The notes beneath the pieces were generated by a model. It saw only the letters and a program-made list of their open reading frames with translations, had not been told where the DNA came from and ran no database searches. Positions 42,594-51,950 of a stretch of DNA of 64,000 bases are shown here, one piece after another (positions within the stretch are counted from its first letter, which is position 1; each line of letters opens with the position of its first letter). Source of the DNA: AC-32 sp963717725 (GTDB lineage: Bacteria > Actinomycetota > Thermoleophilia > Gaiellales > Gaiellaceae). A program made the position numbers and the translations under genes. The stretch covers positions 1 through 64,000 of the forward strand of contig CAVQWS010000003.1 of assembly GCA_963717725.1 (NCBI GenBank), read 5' to 3'.

Positions 42594-43207
42594 CGATCTC
42601 GTACCTCGAGCGTCCCGCCGAGGGAGAGCCGGCGGGACTGCTCGTCCTTTTCCACGGCCGGGGCGTGGACGAGCGCGACCTGTTTCCGCTGCTCGACGAG
42701 CTCGACCCGCGGCGGCGCCTGCTCGGCGTGACCCCGCGCGGGCCGCTCGCGCTGCCGCCCGGCGGCAACCACTGGTACGCGTTCCAGGAGGTCGGCTATC
42801 CCGATCCGGCGACGTTCCTGGAGACCTACGCCGCGGTGAGCGAGTGGCTTGACGGATTCGACTTCGAGCACGTGGTCTTGGGCGGCTTCTCGCAGGGCGC
42901 GGTGATGACCTACGCGCTCGGCCTCGGCGAAGGGCGGCCCCGGCCGGCGGCGCTCGTCGCATTGAGCGGCTTCATGCCGACGGTGCCCGGCTTCGAGCTG
43001 AACCTGGAGCCGCCTTTGCCGCCCGCCGCGATCGGCCACGGCACCCACGACCCGGTGATCTCGGTCGAGTTCAGCCGCCAGGCGCGCCAGCTGCTCGAGG
43101 CCGCAGGCGGTGAGGTGCTCTACCGCGAGTACCCGCTCCCCCACGCCGTCGACCCGGGCTTCCTGGTCGAGCTCGCGCCCTGGCTCGCAGGGAAACTGCC
43201 TACTTGA
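42590..43207 (+). CDS. Phospholipase/carboxylesterase-type alpha/beta hydrolase, MhqD-like
   Basis: 205 aa from GTG 42590. Nucleophile elbow GGFSQGAVM, oxyanion region LFHGRGVDERD, catalytic Asp in GTHDPVIS and His in PLPHAVDP. In the MhqO/MhqD arrangement it is expected to help detoxify quinone ring-cleavage products; an esterase activity on other substrates is possible. The end overlaps the convergent small membrane gene by eight bases. Confidence 0.87.
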   Translation: MTISYLERPAEGEPAGLLVLFHGRGVDERDLFPLLDELDPRRRLLGVTPRGPLALPPGGNHWYAFQEVGYPDPATFLETYAAVSEWLDGFDFEHVVLGGFSQGAVMTYALGLGEGRPRPAALVALSGFMPTVPGFELNLEPPLPPAAIGHGTHDPVISVEFSRQARQLLEAAGGEVLYREYPLPHAVDPGFLVELAPWLAGKLPT

Positions 43208-43379
43208 CAGGCGGCACGTAGCCGGGACGCCTGCGCGCGCGGAAGTCCGCGAGCCAGGCCACCGCGCGCAGGCCCATCCAGACTGGGGTCAGCAGCACGT
43301 AGAAGACGACCACGGCGAAGCCGAGGATCACCCACCAAATCGCCCAACGCCAGAGCGGTACCGGCGGCTTCGGCCTCAC
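43200..43379 (-). CDS. 59-residue single-pass membrane protein
   Basis: Starts at GTG 43379 in a GTGA overlap with the ppsR stop and ends at TAG 43200. It reads MRPKPPVPLWRWAIW, then a hydrophobic helix (about 11-33) and a basic tail ending RRRPGYVPPVK. The tight coupling to ppsR and normal codon use argue that it is real. No family is recognised. Confidence 0.6.
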   Translation of the reverse strand: MRPKPPVPLWRWAIWWVILGFAVVVFYVLLTPVWMGLRAVAWLADFRARRRPGYVPPVK

Positions 43380-44221
43380 GGGACGGGAGCGCGCTCCCGC
43401 GTCCCGGCTTCGGCCCGCCGCCGTTCGATCAGCCGGATCGCCCGCGCGGCCGTCTCCTCGATCGAGAGGTCCGAGATCTCGATCACCGGACAGCCGAGCC
43501 GGCGGTGCAGCGTCTCGGCCTCCTCCAGCTCCGCGTAGATCTCGAGCAGTTCGGCGTAGGCGCGCTCGCCGCCGCCGAGGCGCCGCGCGCGCTGCTTGCG
43601 GATCTCGCGCAGGCGTTCGGCGTCGATCGTCAGGCCGACGATCTTGGTCGGATCGATCGTGAACAGCGCCGAGGGCGGCTCGATTCCCTTCACCACCGGC
43701 ACGTTCGCGGTCTTGTAGCCGAGGTAGCCGAGATACATCGAGAGCGGCGTCTTCGAGGTGCGCGAGACGCCGACGAGCACGATGTCCGCGTCGTGCAGCC
43801 CCGCTCCGACGCCGTCGTCGTACTTGACCGCGAACTCGATCGCCGCGATCCGCTTGAAGTAGGCCGTGTCGAGCGGCGGCCGCGCGCCGGGCGTCATCTT
43901 CGCGGCGACCCCCGCGACCCGCGCGACAGCCTCGATCGGATGCCCGAGCAGGTCGCAGTAGTGGAGCTTGTAGCGCCGGCAGATCGTGCGGGCGGACTCG
44001 CGCAGCTCCGGGTGGACGAGCGTGTAGACGATCACCGCCGGCCGGCCCTTGGCACGGTTGAGGGCGAGGTGGAGGTCGTCAACAGTCTCCACGCGGGGAT
44101 GCCGGATCTCCTCGAACTCCTGGTCCGGGAACTGCGCTTCGAGCGCGTGCACGAGCCGAGTGGCGGTCTCGCCGGTGGAGTCCGAGATCACGTGCAGCTC
44201 GACTGGAGGCCCTGAGGACAC
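43376..44221 (-). CDS. ppsR: PPDK regulatory protein (bifunctional kinase/pyrophosphorylase)
   Basis: 281 aa, DUF299. It switches pyruvate phosphate dikinase (or PEP synthase) off by ADP-dependent threonine phosphorylation and on by phosphorolysis. Family landmarks: HVISDSTGETATRLVHAL, the P-loop-like GVSRTSKTPLSMYLG, and the C-terminal EISDLSIEETAARAI. GTG 44221. The likely target ppdK is encoded in the same neighbourhood, though not in the same operon. Confidence 0.95.
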   Translation of the reverse strand: MSSGPPVELHVISDSTGETATRLVHALEAQFPDQEFEEIRHPRVETVDDLHLALNRAKGRPAVIVYTLVHPELRESARTICRRYKLHYCDLLGHPIEAVARVAGVAAKMTPGARPPLDTAYFKRIAAIEFAVKYDDGVGAGLHDADIVLVGVSRTSKTPLSMYLGYLGYKTANVPVVKGIEPPSALFTIDPTKIVGLTIDAERLREIRKQRARRLGGGERAYAELLEIYAELEEAETLHRRLGCPVIEISDLSIEETAARAIRLIERRRAEAGTRERAPVP

Positions 44222-44262
44222 GCGGGCATTCTCGCGGCTGCGGCTCGATAACGTAGGCGCCC

Positions 44263-45621
44263 ATGCCGAGCGACTCCGTCACGATGGACAAGATCGTCTC
44301 CCTCACCCGGCGGCGCGGCTTCGTCTTCCCCTCGTCCGAGATCTATGGCGGCCTCGGCTCGACCTACGACTACGGCCACTACGGCGTCCTGACGAAGAAC
44401 AACATCCGCTCGCGCTGGTTCGACTCGATGGTGCAGGAGCGCGACGACATCGTGGCGCTCGACTCCGCGGTGATCCTGAACCCGCTCGTCTGGCAGGCCT
44501 CCGGTCACGTCGAGGGGTTCACCGACCCGCTGGTCGACTGCCGCACCTGCAAGCTCCGCTTTCGCGCCGACCGGCTCGAGGACTCGCATTGCGGCCGCAA
44601 GCCGAGCAAGAAGCCCGGCGAAACGCCGGACTGCGATCTCACCGAGGCGCGCCAGTTCAACCTGATGTTCGAGACCTCGGTCGGCGCGCTCGCCGAGGAG
44701 GGCTCGAAGGCATACCTGCGGCCGGAGACGGCACAGGGAATCTTCATCAACTTCAAGAACGTGCTCCAGCTGGCGCGCCGGCGGCCGCCGTTCGGGATTG
44801 CCCAGGTCGGCAAGTCGTTCCGCAACGAGATCACGCCCGGGAACTTCCTCTTCCGGTTGCGCGAGTTCGAGCAGATGGAGATGGAGTTCTTCGTCCCACC
44901 CGGCGACGCCGACCAGTGGCACGCCTACTGGATCGATGCCCGCCTCGCGTGGTACCACGGGCTCGGGCTGCGCGAGTCGCATCTGCGCGTGCGCGAGCAC
45001 GGGCCCGAGGAGCGGTCGCACTACTCGCTCGCGACGAGCGACATCGAATACCTCTATCCGATCGGCTGGTCGGAGCTCGAGGGCGTCGCGAACCGCGGCG
45101 ACTACGACCTGCGGCAGCACACCGAAGCATCGGGCACCAAGCTCGAGTACGTCGACCCCGACGGCTCGCGCTACATGCCGTTCGTGATCGAGCCGGCGGT
45201 GTCGATCGACCGGATCATGCTCGCGCTGCTCGTGGACGCCTACGACGAGGAGGTCGTCGAGGAGCGCCAGCGCACGCTGCTGCGGTTCCACCCTGCCGTC
45301 GCGCCGGTGAAGGCCGCGATCCTGCCGCTGATCTCGAAGGAGCAGGCGGGAATGGTCGAGCCGGCGCGCAAGCTCTACGAGGAGCTCCGTCGTCACCACC
45401 TGGTCGAGTACGACGACGCCGGGAACATCGGGCGCCGCTATCGCCGGCAGGACGAGATCGGCACGCCATGGGCGTTCACGATCGACGACGTGACGCTCGA
45501 GGACGGGACGGTCACGGTGCGCGACCGCGACTCGCTCGCGCAGGAGCGGCTGCCGCTCGAAGGCGTGCGCGCCTGGCTCGACGACGCGCTCGAGCGGCCC
45601 TGGTCGCCGCCGCCGGATTAA
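44263..45621 (+). CDS. glyS: Glycine--tRNA ligase, homodimeric type
   Basis: 452 aa, class II synthetase of the eukaryote-like single-chain type. Landmarks: RRGFVFPSSEIYGG at the N-terminus, the Cys-rich insert VDCRTCKLRF, ETAQGIFINFKNVL (motif 2 region), QVGKSFRNEITPGNF and the C-terminal HGAP-like anticodon-binding domain. ATG 44263; ATG 44284 is an alternative. It is followed by a strong terminator at 45694-45728. Confidence 0.96.
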   Translation: MPSDSVTMDKIVSLTRRRGFVFPSSEIYGGLGSTYDYGHYGVLTKNNIRSRWFDSMVQERDDIVALDSAVILNPLVWQASGHVEGFTDPLVDCRTCKLRFRADRLEDSHCGRKPSKKPGETPDCDLTEARQFNLMFETSVGALAEEGSKAYLRPETAQGIFINFKNVLQLARRRPPFGIAQVGKSFRNEITPGNFLFRLREFEQMEMEFFVPPGDADQWHAYWIDARLAWYHGLGLRESHLRVREHGPEERSHYSLATSDIEYLYPIGWSELEGVANRGDYDLRQHTEASGTKLEYVDPDGSRYMPFVIEPAVSIDRIMLALLVDAYDEEVVEERQRTLLRFHPAVAPVKAAILPLISKEQAGMVEPARKLYEELRRHHLVEYDDAGNIGRRYRRQDEIGTPWAFTIDDVTLEDGTVTVRDRDSLAQERLPLEGVRAWLDDALERPWSPPPD

Positions 45622-45693
45622 CGAACGACGGAAGAAGACCGGCGGCGCATCCGTCTAGTTGGGCGTCCGTTCCGTGGACGAGCGCCTACTCCG

Positions 45694-45728
45694 AAAGCGG
45701 GCCCCTGGCCGGGCCCGCTTTCTTCTTT
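45694..45728 (+). terminator. Rho-independent terminator of glyS
   Basis: Perfect 11-base stem AAAGCGGGCCC (45694-45704) and GGGCCCGCTTT (45711-45721) around the loop CTGGCC, followed by a T-rich run TCTTCTTT. It also ends within the recO stop region and could serve both convergent genes. Confidence 0.9.
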
Positions 45729-46467
45729 AGGAGGCGAGCGTCCGGAGGCGGAAGCCGCCGTGGTACTCGTACGACGCGGTGATCACGCCGAGCGCCTCGC
45801 GCGCGGCGCGCTCGCTCAGGCCGGCCTCGTGGGCCTCGGCGAGCGGCCGCTGCAGCAGGCCCTCGATCCCGAGCAGGCCCTCACGCGAGAGCGGCAGCGC
45901 CCCGCTCGCACAGTTGGCGCAGACCGCGCCGCCGGCGCGCGGCGAGTAACCGGCGAGCCCGGTGTCGGCACCGCAGTCGGCGCAGCTGGTCACATGCGGT
46001 AGGTAGCCAGAGAGCCAGAGCAGCTTGAGCTGGAACGAGAGCACGAGCGGGTCCGCCTGCGGGCGTCCGGCGCCGGGCTCCAGATCGTCCAGCAGCTCGA
46101 GGAAGCGTGCCAGCGCCCGAAAGGCGCGCTCGTTCGCCTCCTGCTCGGGGAACAGCCGCAGCATCGCCTCGGCCGCCACCAGCCCGACGTTCAGCCGGTA
46201 CGAGTCCTCGCGGGCGGCATGGTGTGAGCTCAGCAGCGAGACGCCGGTGACGGTCTGCAGCTCGCCGCTGCCCTGGTGGAGCTGCAGCTCGACGTGGCTG
46301 AGCGGCTCGAGGCGCGCCCCGAACCGGGACTTTGTCTTGCGCACGCCCTTCGCCACCGCGCCGACCCGTCCGCGGTCGAGCGTGTAGAGGTGCAGCACGC
46401 GGTCCGCCTCGCCCAGGCGAAACGAGCGCAGCACCACCGCCTCGGTGGTGTAAGAGCGGCCGGCCAT
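45727..46467 (-). CDS. recO: DNA repair protein RecO
   Basis: 246 aa from ATG 46467 (the longer frame to 46536 overlaps the glutaredoxin gene). RecO anneals strands and loads RecA with RecF and RecR. The OB fold has SYTTEAVVLRSFRLGEADRV and VAKGVRKTKSRFGARLEP; the C-terminal part has the zinc ribbon CADCG...VCANC. Usual length. Convergent with glyS. Confidence 0.93.
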   Translation of the reverse strand: MAGRSYTTEAVVLRSFRLGEADRVLHLYTLDRGRVGAVAKGVRKTKSRFGARLEPLSHVELQLHQGSGELQTVTGVSLLSSHHAAREDSYRLNVGLVAAEAMLRLFPEQEANERAFRALARFLELLDDLEPGAGRPQADPLVLSFQLKLLWLSGYLPHVTSCADCGADTGLAGYSPRAGGAVCANCASGALPLSREGLLGIEGLLQRPLAEAHEAGLSERAAREALGVITASYEYHGGFRLRTLAS

Positions 46468-46513
46468 CCCGCGCTCAAGTGTAGATCCGGCCCAGGCCGG
46501 GGAATCCCGACGC

Positions 46514-46765
46514 ATGGCCACGGTGCAGATGTACACGACCCGCTGGTGCGGCTACTGCGTCCGCGCCAAGACCCTGCTCGAGGCCCGGGGAATCGAGTTC
46601 GAGGAGATCTCGCTGGACGACGATCCCGGCTTCCGCCGCCGGCTGCTCGACCTCACCGGCGGCTGGACGGTGCCGCAGATCCTGATCGACGGGCGGCCGG
46701 TCGGCGGTTACACCGAGCTGTGGCAGCTCGACCGCAGCGGCGAGCTCGAACGTCTCGCCGCATAG
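46514..46765 (+). CDS. Glutaredoxin-family protein (GrxC/mycoredoxin-like)
   Basis: 83 aa thioredoxin-fold protein with the dithiol CGYC at residues 12-15 (TTRWCGYC), the cis-Pro in WTVPQI and the GGYTEL end. In actinobacteria such proteins usually work with mycothiol; glutathione use cannot be excluded. ATG 46514. A hairpin follows the stop. Confidence 0.9.
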   Translation: MATVQMYTTRWCGYCVRAKTLLEARGIEFEEISLDDDPGFRRRLLDLTGGWTVPQILIDGRPVGGYTELWQLDRSGELERLAA

Positions 46766-46770
46766 CGGAA

Positions 46771-46788
46771 GCGGGGCTTCCGCCCCGC
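46771..46788 (+). terminator. Hairpin after the glutaredoxin gene
   Basis: GCGGGGC-TTCC-GCCCCGC, a seven-base perfect stem with a tetraloop five bases after the stop. No T-run follows. The rest of 46789-46865 includes a palindrome GTACGCGTAC (46857-46866) touching the mutM stop. Confidence 0.55.
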
Positions 46789-46865
46789 TCGCCGCAGTGA
46801 CCCCCAATCGTCCACGTCGCTGTCCGCTATCGCCGCTGGTGTGCCGTCTCAAACGTGTACGCGTA

Positions 46866-47708
46866 CTATTTGTGCGCGATATCCGGAGACGGCTGGCAGT
46901 TGGGGCAGAACCACGTTCCGCGCCCGGCGGCGCGGGTCTTCTCGATCGGCCGGCCGCAGCGCTCGCACGGGTCGCCCTCGCGGCCGTAGACCTTGAACTC
47001 GTGCTGCATCCGTCCCGAGCCGCCGTCCGGAGTGCGGTAGTCGCGGAGCGTCGCGCCCTGGCGCGCGATGCCCGCCTTGAGCGCGGCGCGGATGCCGCGG
47101 TGCAGTGCTCGGAGCTCGTCCTCGTCGAGCTCGCCTGCCGGGCGCTGCGGGTGGATCTGCGCACGCCAGAGCGCCTCGTCCGCGTAGATGTTCCCGACGC
47201 CAGCGAGGCGGCGCTGGTCGAGGATCGCCGCCTTCACCGGCGCGCGCCTGCCGGCAAGCGCCTCGCGAAGGCGCCTCGTCGTGAAGGCGGGGGCGAGCGG
47301 CTCACGCCCGAGGCGGGCCCGCAGATAAGGGTCGGCCTCGCCCGGCTCGGCCAGCAGCCAGGTGCCGAAGCGGCGCACGTCGCGGTAGACGAGCTCGGTG
47401 CCGTCGTCGAGCTCGATCCTCGCGCGCCTGTGGGGATCGTCCTCCGGAAGACCGTCCACGTGCAGCAGGCTCCCCGTCATGCGCAGGTGAACCAGCAGCA
47501 CACGGCCGGACTTGAAGCGGATCACCAGGTACTTGCCGCGGCGGTCGACGGCCTCGACCCGCTCACCGACGAGCTCCGCGGCCACCTCGAGCGGGTCCTC
47601 CGGGCGCGTCAGGCGCGGGTCGAGGATCTCGACCCGGTCGAAGCTGCGGCCGACGAGCAGGGGCTCGAGCCGGCGGCGAACGGTCTCGACCTCTGGCAAC
47701 TCGGGCAC
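46866..47708 (-). CDS. mutM: Formamidopyrimidine-DNA glycosylase
   Basis: 280 aa. It removes 8-oxoguanine and related lesions and nicks the abasic site. The N-terminal catalytic PELPEVET (Pro2, Glu3) is intact; the second lysine is in RRGKYLVIRF; the helix-two-turn-helix has GVGNIYADEALW; the C-terminal zinc finger has CERCGRPI...FCPNC. ATG 47708, 23 bases after deoA on the same strand. Confidence 0.97.
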   Translation of the reverse strand: MPELPEVETVRRRLEPLLVGRSFDRVEILDPRLTRPEDPLEVAAELVGERVEAVDRRGKYLVIRFKSGRVLLVHLRMTGSLLHVDGLPEDDPHRRARIELDDGTELVYRDVRRFGTWLLAEPGEADPYLRARLGREPLAPAFTTRRLREALAGRRAPVKAAILDQRRLAGVGNIYADEALWRAQIHPQRPAGELDEDELRALHRGIRAALKAGIARQGATLRDYRTPDGGSGRMQHEFKVYGREGDPCERCGRPIEKTRAAGRGTWFCPNCQPSPDIAHK

Positions 47709-47731
47709 GCCGCCAGGGTAGTCCGGCCGGG

Positions 47732-49030
47732 CTAGGTCAGGACGTCGAGGATCACCGGCCGCTCGGGCGGCGGATCGTCCGCGATCGTGTACGCAGCGAG
47801 CAGCTCGGGCGCCACCTCGTCGGCGGCCGCGTCGGTGGCGGCATGGATCTCAGCGAGCGCTTCGCCTTCGGCCACGCGGTCGCCGCGCTTGCGATGGAGC
47901 ACGATCCCGACCGCGTGGTCGATCGAGTCGTCCTTCGTCCGGCGTCCAGCTCCGAGATGGAGGGCGGCCTGGCCGACGTCGACCGCGCCGAGCTCGGAGA
48001 CGTAGCCCGAACGCGGAGCGGCAAGCTGATGGACGACGGGCGCAGTCGCCAGCGCGTCCTCCGAGGGATCGCCGCCCTGTGCTCTGATCCAGCGCTCGTA
48101 GGCCTCGAAGGCCGAGCCGTCGGCGATCGCCTGCATGGCGCGGATCCGACCCTCCTGCTCGTCGATGCCGAGATCGGAGACCGCGAGCAGCCGCGAGGTC
48201 GCCGCGAGCACGAGCTCGAGGAAGTCGGGCGGCCCTTCGCCCCTGACCGTGGCGATCGCCTCGCGGATCTCGAGCGCGTTGCCGACCGCGCGCCCGAGCG
48301 GCTGGTCCATGTCGGTCAGCAGGCACACGACCTCGCGGCCAGAGCGCTTGCCGAGATCGAGCATCGCCTCGGCGAGCGCGCGGGCGTCGTCGGTCGACTT
48401 CATGAAGGCGCCGTCGCCGACCTTCGCGTCGATCACGATCGCGTCCGCGCCGCCGGCGATCTTCTTCGACATGATGCTGGCCGCGATCAGCGAGTAGTTG
48501 TCGACGGTCGCGGTCACGTCGCGTAGCGCGTAGAGCTTCTTGTCGGCCGGCACGAGGTTCGCGCTCGCGCCGATGATCGCCATCCCCGCGTCGCGCACCT
48601 GGTCGACGAACTCGTCGATCGAGAGCTCGACACGGAAGCCCGGGATCGACTCGAGCTTGTCGAGCGTGCCGCCCGTGTGACCGAGCCCGCGCCCGCTCAT
48701 CTTCGCGAAGGGGACGCCGCAGGCCGCGACGATCGGGCCGACCGCGATCGAGGTCTTGTCGCCGACCCCGCCGGTCGAGTGCTTGTCGACGACCTTGCGG
48801 CCCAGGGCCGAGTGCAGGTCGACGGTGTCGCCGGTGGCGATCATCGCGTTCGTCAGGTCGTACGTCTCCTCCGGTGTCAGCCCGCGGAAGAAGACCGCCA
48901 TCGCGAGCGCCGCGAGCTGGTAGTCCGGCACCTCGTCGCGGGCGTAGCCGAGCATCAGCTCGTTCCACTCCTCGGCGGACAGCTGACCGCCGTCGCGCTT
49001 CCGCTCGATCAGCTCGGCCGGCCTGATCAT
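47732..49030 (-). CDS. deoA: Pyrimidine-nucleoside / thymidine phosphorylase
   Basis: 432 aa from ATG 49030 (ATGA overlap with the VOC gene stop). It splits pyrimidine nucleosides to base and (deoxy)ribose 1-phosphate. The signature VDKHSTGGVGDKTS and SGRGLGHTGGTLDKLE are complete, and the C-terminal domain has GIVLHRKRGDRVAEGEALAEI. With deoB it forms a nucleoside salvage operon. Whether it prefers thymidine alone or all pyrimidine nucleosides is not visible. Confidence 0.95.
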   Translation of the reverse strand: MIRPAELIERKRDGGQLSAEEWNELMLGYARDEVPDYQLAALAMAVFFRGLTPEETYDLTNAMIATGDTVDLHSALGRKVVDKHSTGGVGDKTSIAVGPIVAACGVPFAKMSGRGLGHTGGTLDKLESIPGFRVELSIDEFVDQVRDAGMAIIGASANLVPADKKLYALRDVTATVDNYSLIAASIMSKKIAGGADAIVIDAKVGDGAFMKSTDDARALAEAMLDLGKRSGREVVCLLTDMDQPLGRAVGNALEIREAIATVRGEGPPDFLELVLAATSRLLAVSDLGIDEQEGRIRAMQAIADGSAFEAYERWIRAQGGDPSEDALATAPVVHQLAAPRSGYVSELGAVDVGQAALHLGAGRRTKDDSIDHAVGIVLHRKRGDRVAEGEALAEIHAATDAAADEVAPELLAAYTIADDPPPERPVILDVLT

Positions 49031-49365
49031 TTCGCCTCGAACAGCTCGATCGGGTTTCCCGACGGATCGCGGACGACGCACCAGCTGCCGGCGGGGCCGT
49101 CTACACGCTCGCCGTCACGCGCCAACCCCGCTGTTGCCGCCTCGAGGTCGGGAACCTCGAGCACGATCCGGTTCCAGCCTCCCGACGCGGCGCCCTCCTG
49201 GTTCCGCCCGGAGCTGCCCGGCCCGCTCAGCCAGAGGTCGAGGCCTTCGCGCTCGACGATGGTGACGGGGCCGAAGGAGCGGACCTCGCGAAAGCCGAGC
49301 CGGTCGGCGTAGAAGCGGACGGCCGCGTCGAGGTCGTCGACGAGATAGCGGGCGGTCGCAGTCAT
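49027..49365 (-). CDS. VOC-family (glyoxalase/bleomycin resistance-like) protein
   Basis: 112 aa from ATG 49365. Both ends overlap neighbours as ATGA, so it is an integral part of the deoB-VOC-deoA operon. One VOC repeat pair: RYLVDDLDAAVRFYADRLGF and WNRIVLEVPDLEAATAGLARDG, ending RDPSGNPIELFEAK. The putative metal residues are only partly conserved, so it may bind rather than transform a ligand. Confidence 0.82.
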   Translation of the reverse strand: MTATARYLVDDLDAAVRFYADRLGFREVRSFGPVTIVEREGLDLWLSGPGSSGRNQEGAASGGWNRIVLEVPDLEAATAGLARDGERVDGPAGSWCVVRDPSGNPIELFEAK

Positions 49366-50528
49366 GGCTCGAGAATCGGGGTTCCGGGAAGCCCGCGGCC
49401 CGGCTTGTCGCCGAGCCACGCGTTGACTGTCGCCCCCACGTCCGAGAACTCGCCGTCGAGGTAGATCCGGCCCGCCGCGTTGCGCCCGTGCACGTAGGCC
49501 AGCAGCAGCGCGTGCTCCCGCGAGTGGTCGGTCGAGGGCGTGGTCGGGTCACAGCCGTGGTCAGACGTGAGGATCAGGAGATCGCCGTCGCGCAGGACGT
49601 CGAGCAGATCGGGGAGCCGGCGGTCGAAGTCCTGCAGGCAGCGGTGGAAGTTGAGCGGGTCGTTGCGATGGCCCCAGAGCATGTCCGTCTCGACGAGGTT
49701 CACGAAGATCAGTCCCTTGTCGAGCTCGCGCAGTAGCTTCTCCGTCTGCACGATCCCGTCGATGTTCGACTGCGTCGGCTGCGAGGTGTCGATGTCCTGG
49801 CCGGCGAAGATGTCGCCGATCTTCCCGACGCCGTGGACCGTCTTGCCGGCGTCGCGCACGAGCGTCAGGTAGTTCGGCCGCTTGGGCTGGAGCGAGAAGT
49901 CGTGCCGGTTCGCCGTCCGCTCGTAGTTCCCGGGCGTGCCGACGAACGGGCGGGCGATCACGCGGCCGACCGCGTGCTTGCCGGTCAGGATCTTGCGCGC
50001 GATCCGGCAGCCCTCGTAGAGCTCCTCGAGCGGAATCGTCTCTTCGTGCGCCGCGACCTGGAAGACCGAGTCCGCCGACGTGTAGACGATCCACTTGCCC
50101 GTGAGCTGGTGCTTTTCGCCGAGCTCCTGGATGATCTCCGTGCCCGAGGCCGCTTTGTTGCCGAGCACGCCGCGGCCGGTCTGGTGCATGAACGGGTCGA
50201 TCACATCGTGCGGGAACCCCTGCGGATAGGTCGGGAACGGCGTCTCCGTGATCGCGCCCATCAGCTCCCAGTGCCCGGCGGTCGTGTCCTTGCCCTTCGA
50301 TCGCTCGAGCAGGCGCCCGGCGACGGCCGGGGCGCCCGGCTGTGGCGGGCAGCCCTCCAGCGGCTCGACGTTCCCGAGCCCCAGTGCCTCCATGTTCGGG
50401 AGGTCGAGGCCGCCCACCGCCCGCGCGACGTTGCCGAGCGTGTCGGAGCCCTCGTCACCGTATGCGGCGGCATCCGGAAGCGCCCCCGCGCCCACGGCGT
50501 CCAGCACAATCACGCAAGCGCGCGGCAC
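49362..50528 (-). CDS. deoB: Phosphopentomutase
   Basis: 388 aa of the alkaline-phosphatase superfamily. It converts (deoxy)ribose 1-phosphate to the 5-phosphate. N-terminal metal site: CVIVLDAVGAGALPDA; phosphoacceptor Thr region GKDTTAGHWELMG; C-terminal metal site ILTSDHGCDPTTPSTDHSREHALLLAY. Complete and typical. It is the first gene of the nucleoside salvage operon. Confidence 0.97.
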   Translation of the reverse strand: MPRACVIVLDAVGAGALPDAAAYGDEGSDTLGNVARAVGGLDLPNMEALGLGNVEPLEGCPPQPGAPAVAGRLLERSKGKDTTAGHWELMGAITETPFPTYPQGFPHDVIDPFMHQTGRGVLGNKAASGTEIIQELGEKHQLTGKWIVYTSADSVFQVAAHEETIPLEELYEGCRIARKILTGKHAVGRVIARPFVGTPGNYERTANRHDFSLQPKRPNYLTLVRDAGKTVHGVGKIGDIFAGQDIDTSQPTQSNIDGIVQTEKLLRELDKGLIFVNLVETDMLWGHRNDPLNFHRCLQDFDRRLPDLLDVLRDGDLLILTSDHGCDPTTPSTDHSREHALLLAYVHGRNAAGRIYLDGEFSDVGATVNAWLGDKPGRGLPGTPILEP

Positions 50529-50545
50529 GCGGCTATTCTAGGGCG

Positions 50546-50656
50546 GTGGACGTGGTTCTCGGACTGCTCGGGCTGTTGGTCTTCATCGTGTGCGTGATCG
50601 CACTCGCCGCCGCGACGACCTGGCTGGTCGTGCGCATCAGCCCGGCGAAGTCGTAG
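50546..50656 (+). CDS. 36-residue single-helix membrane peptide
   Basis: GTG 50546 to TAG 50656, divergent from deoB with 17 bases between. It is one hydrophobic helix (VVLGLLGLLVFIVCVIALAA) with a short polar tail (VVRISPAKS). A -10-like TATTCT lies at 50535-50540. It stands alone, and no family is recognised. It could be a true small protein or chance. Confidence 0.4.
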   Translation: MDVVLGLLGLLVFIVCVIALAAATTWLVVRISPAKS

Positions 50657-50663
50657 CGCCGGG

Positions 50664-51788
<1,125 letters not shown>

Positions 51789-51837
51789 CGCGGCGAAAAC
51801 CCTAGCTTCTCGGCGTCCACACGAGCTGTGGAAGAAC

Positions 51838-51854
51838 CGGCACGCCTCCGGCAC
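51838..51854 (+). promoter_or_regulatory. Direct-repeat element A (two clear half-sites)
   Basis: CGGCAC at 51838-51843 and CGGCAC at 51849-51854, 11 bases apart. The third half-site position (51860-51865) has decayed. It lies 50-66 bases upstream of ald in the same orientation as the copies at cca and the GH15 gene. Confidence 0.5.
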
Positions 51855-51885
51855 GAAGCTTCTCGGACATGCTCGCCCGGCCTGG

Positions 51886-51922
51886 ATACGATCGCCTTGG
51901 GGAGGAGACCGGGCGAACCGTA
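51886..51922. repeat. 37-base intergenic element, copy 2
   Basis: One base differs from 18452-18488 (A for G at the 23rd position). It lies 98 bases upstream of ald, and just beyond the end of the DUF3866 gene. Here GCCCGG (51875-51880) can pair with CCGGGC (51909-51914) around it, so an RNA hairpin is possible. Confidence 0.7.
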
Positions 51923-51950
51923 GTACGGGACGGCGGCGAATCGGCGGCGG

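Noticed and set aside
46857..46866. Palindrome GTACGCGTAC as an operator
   Set aside because: It touches the mutM stop and has no second copy near a promoter; a restriction-site-like palindrome by chance is likely.
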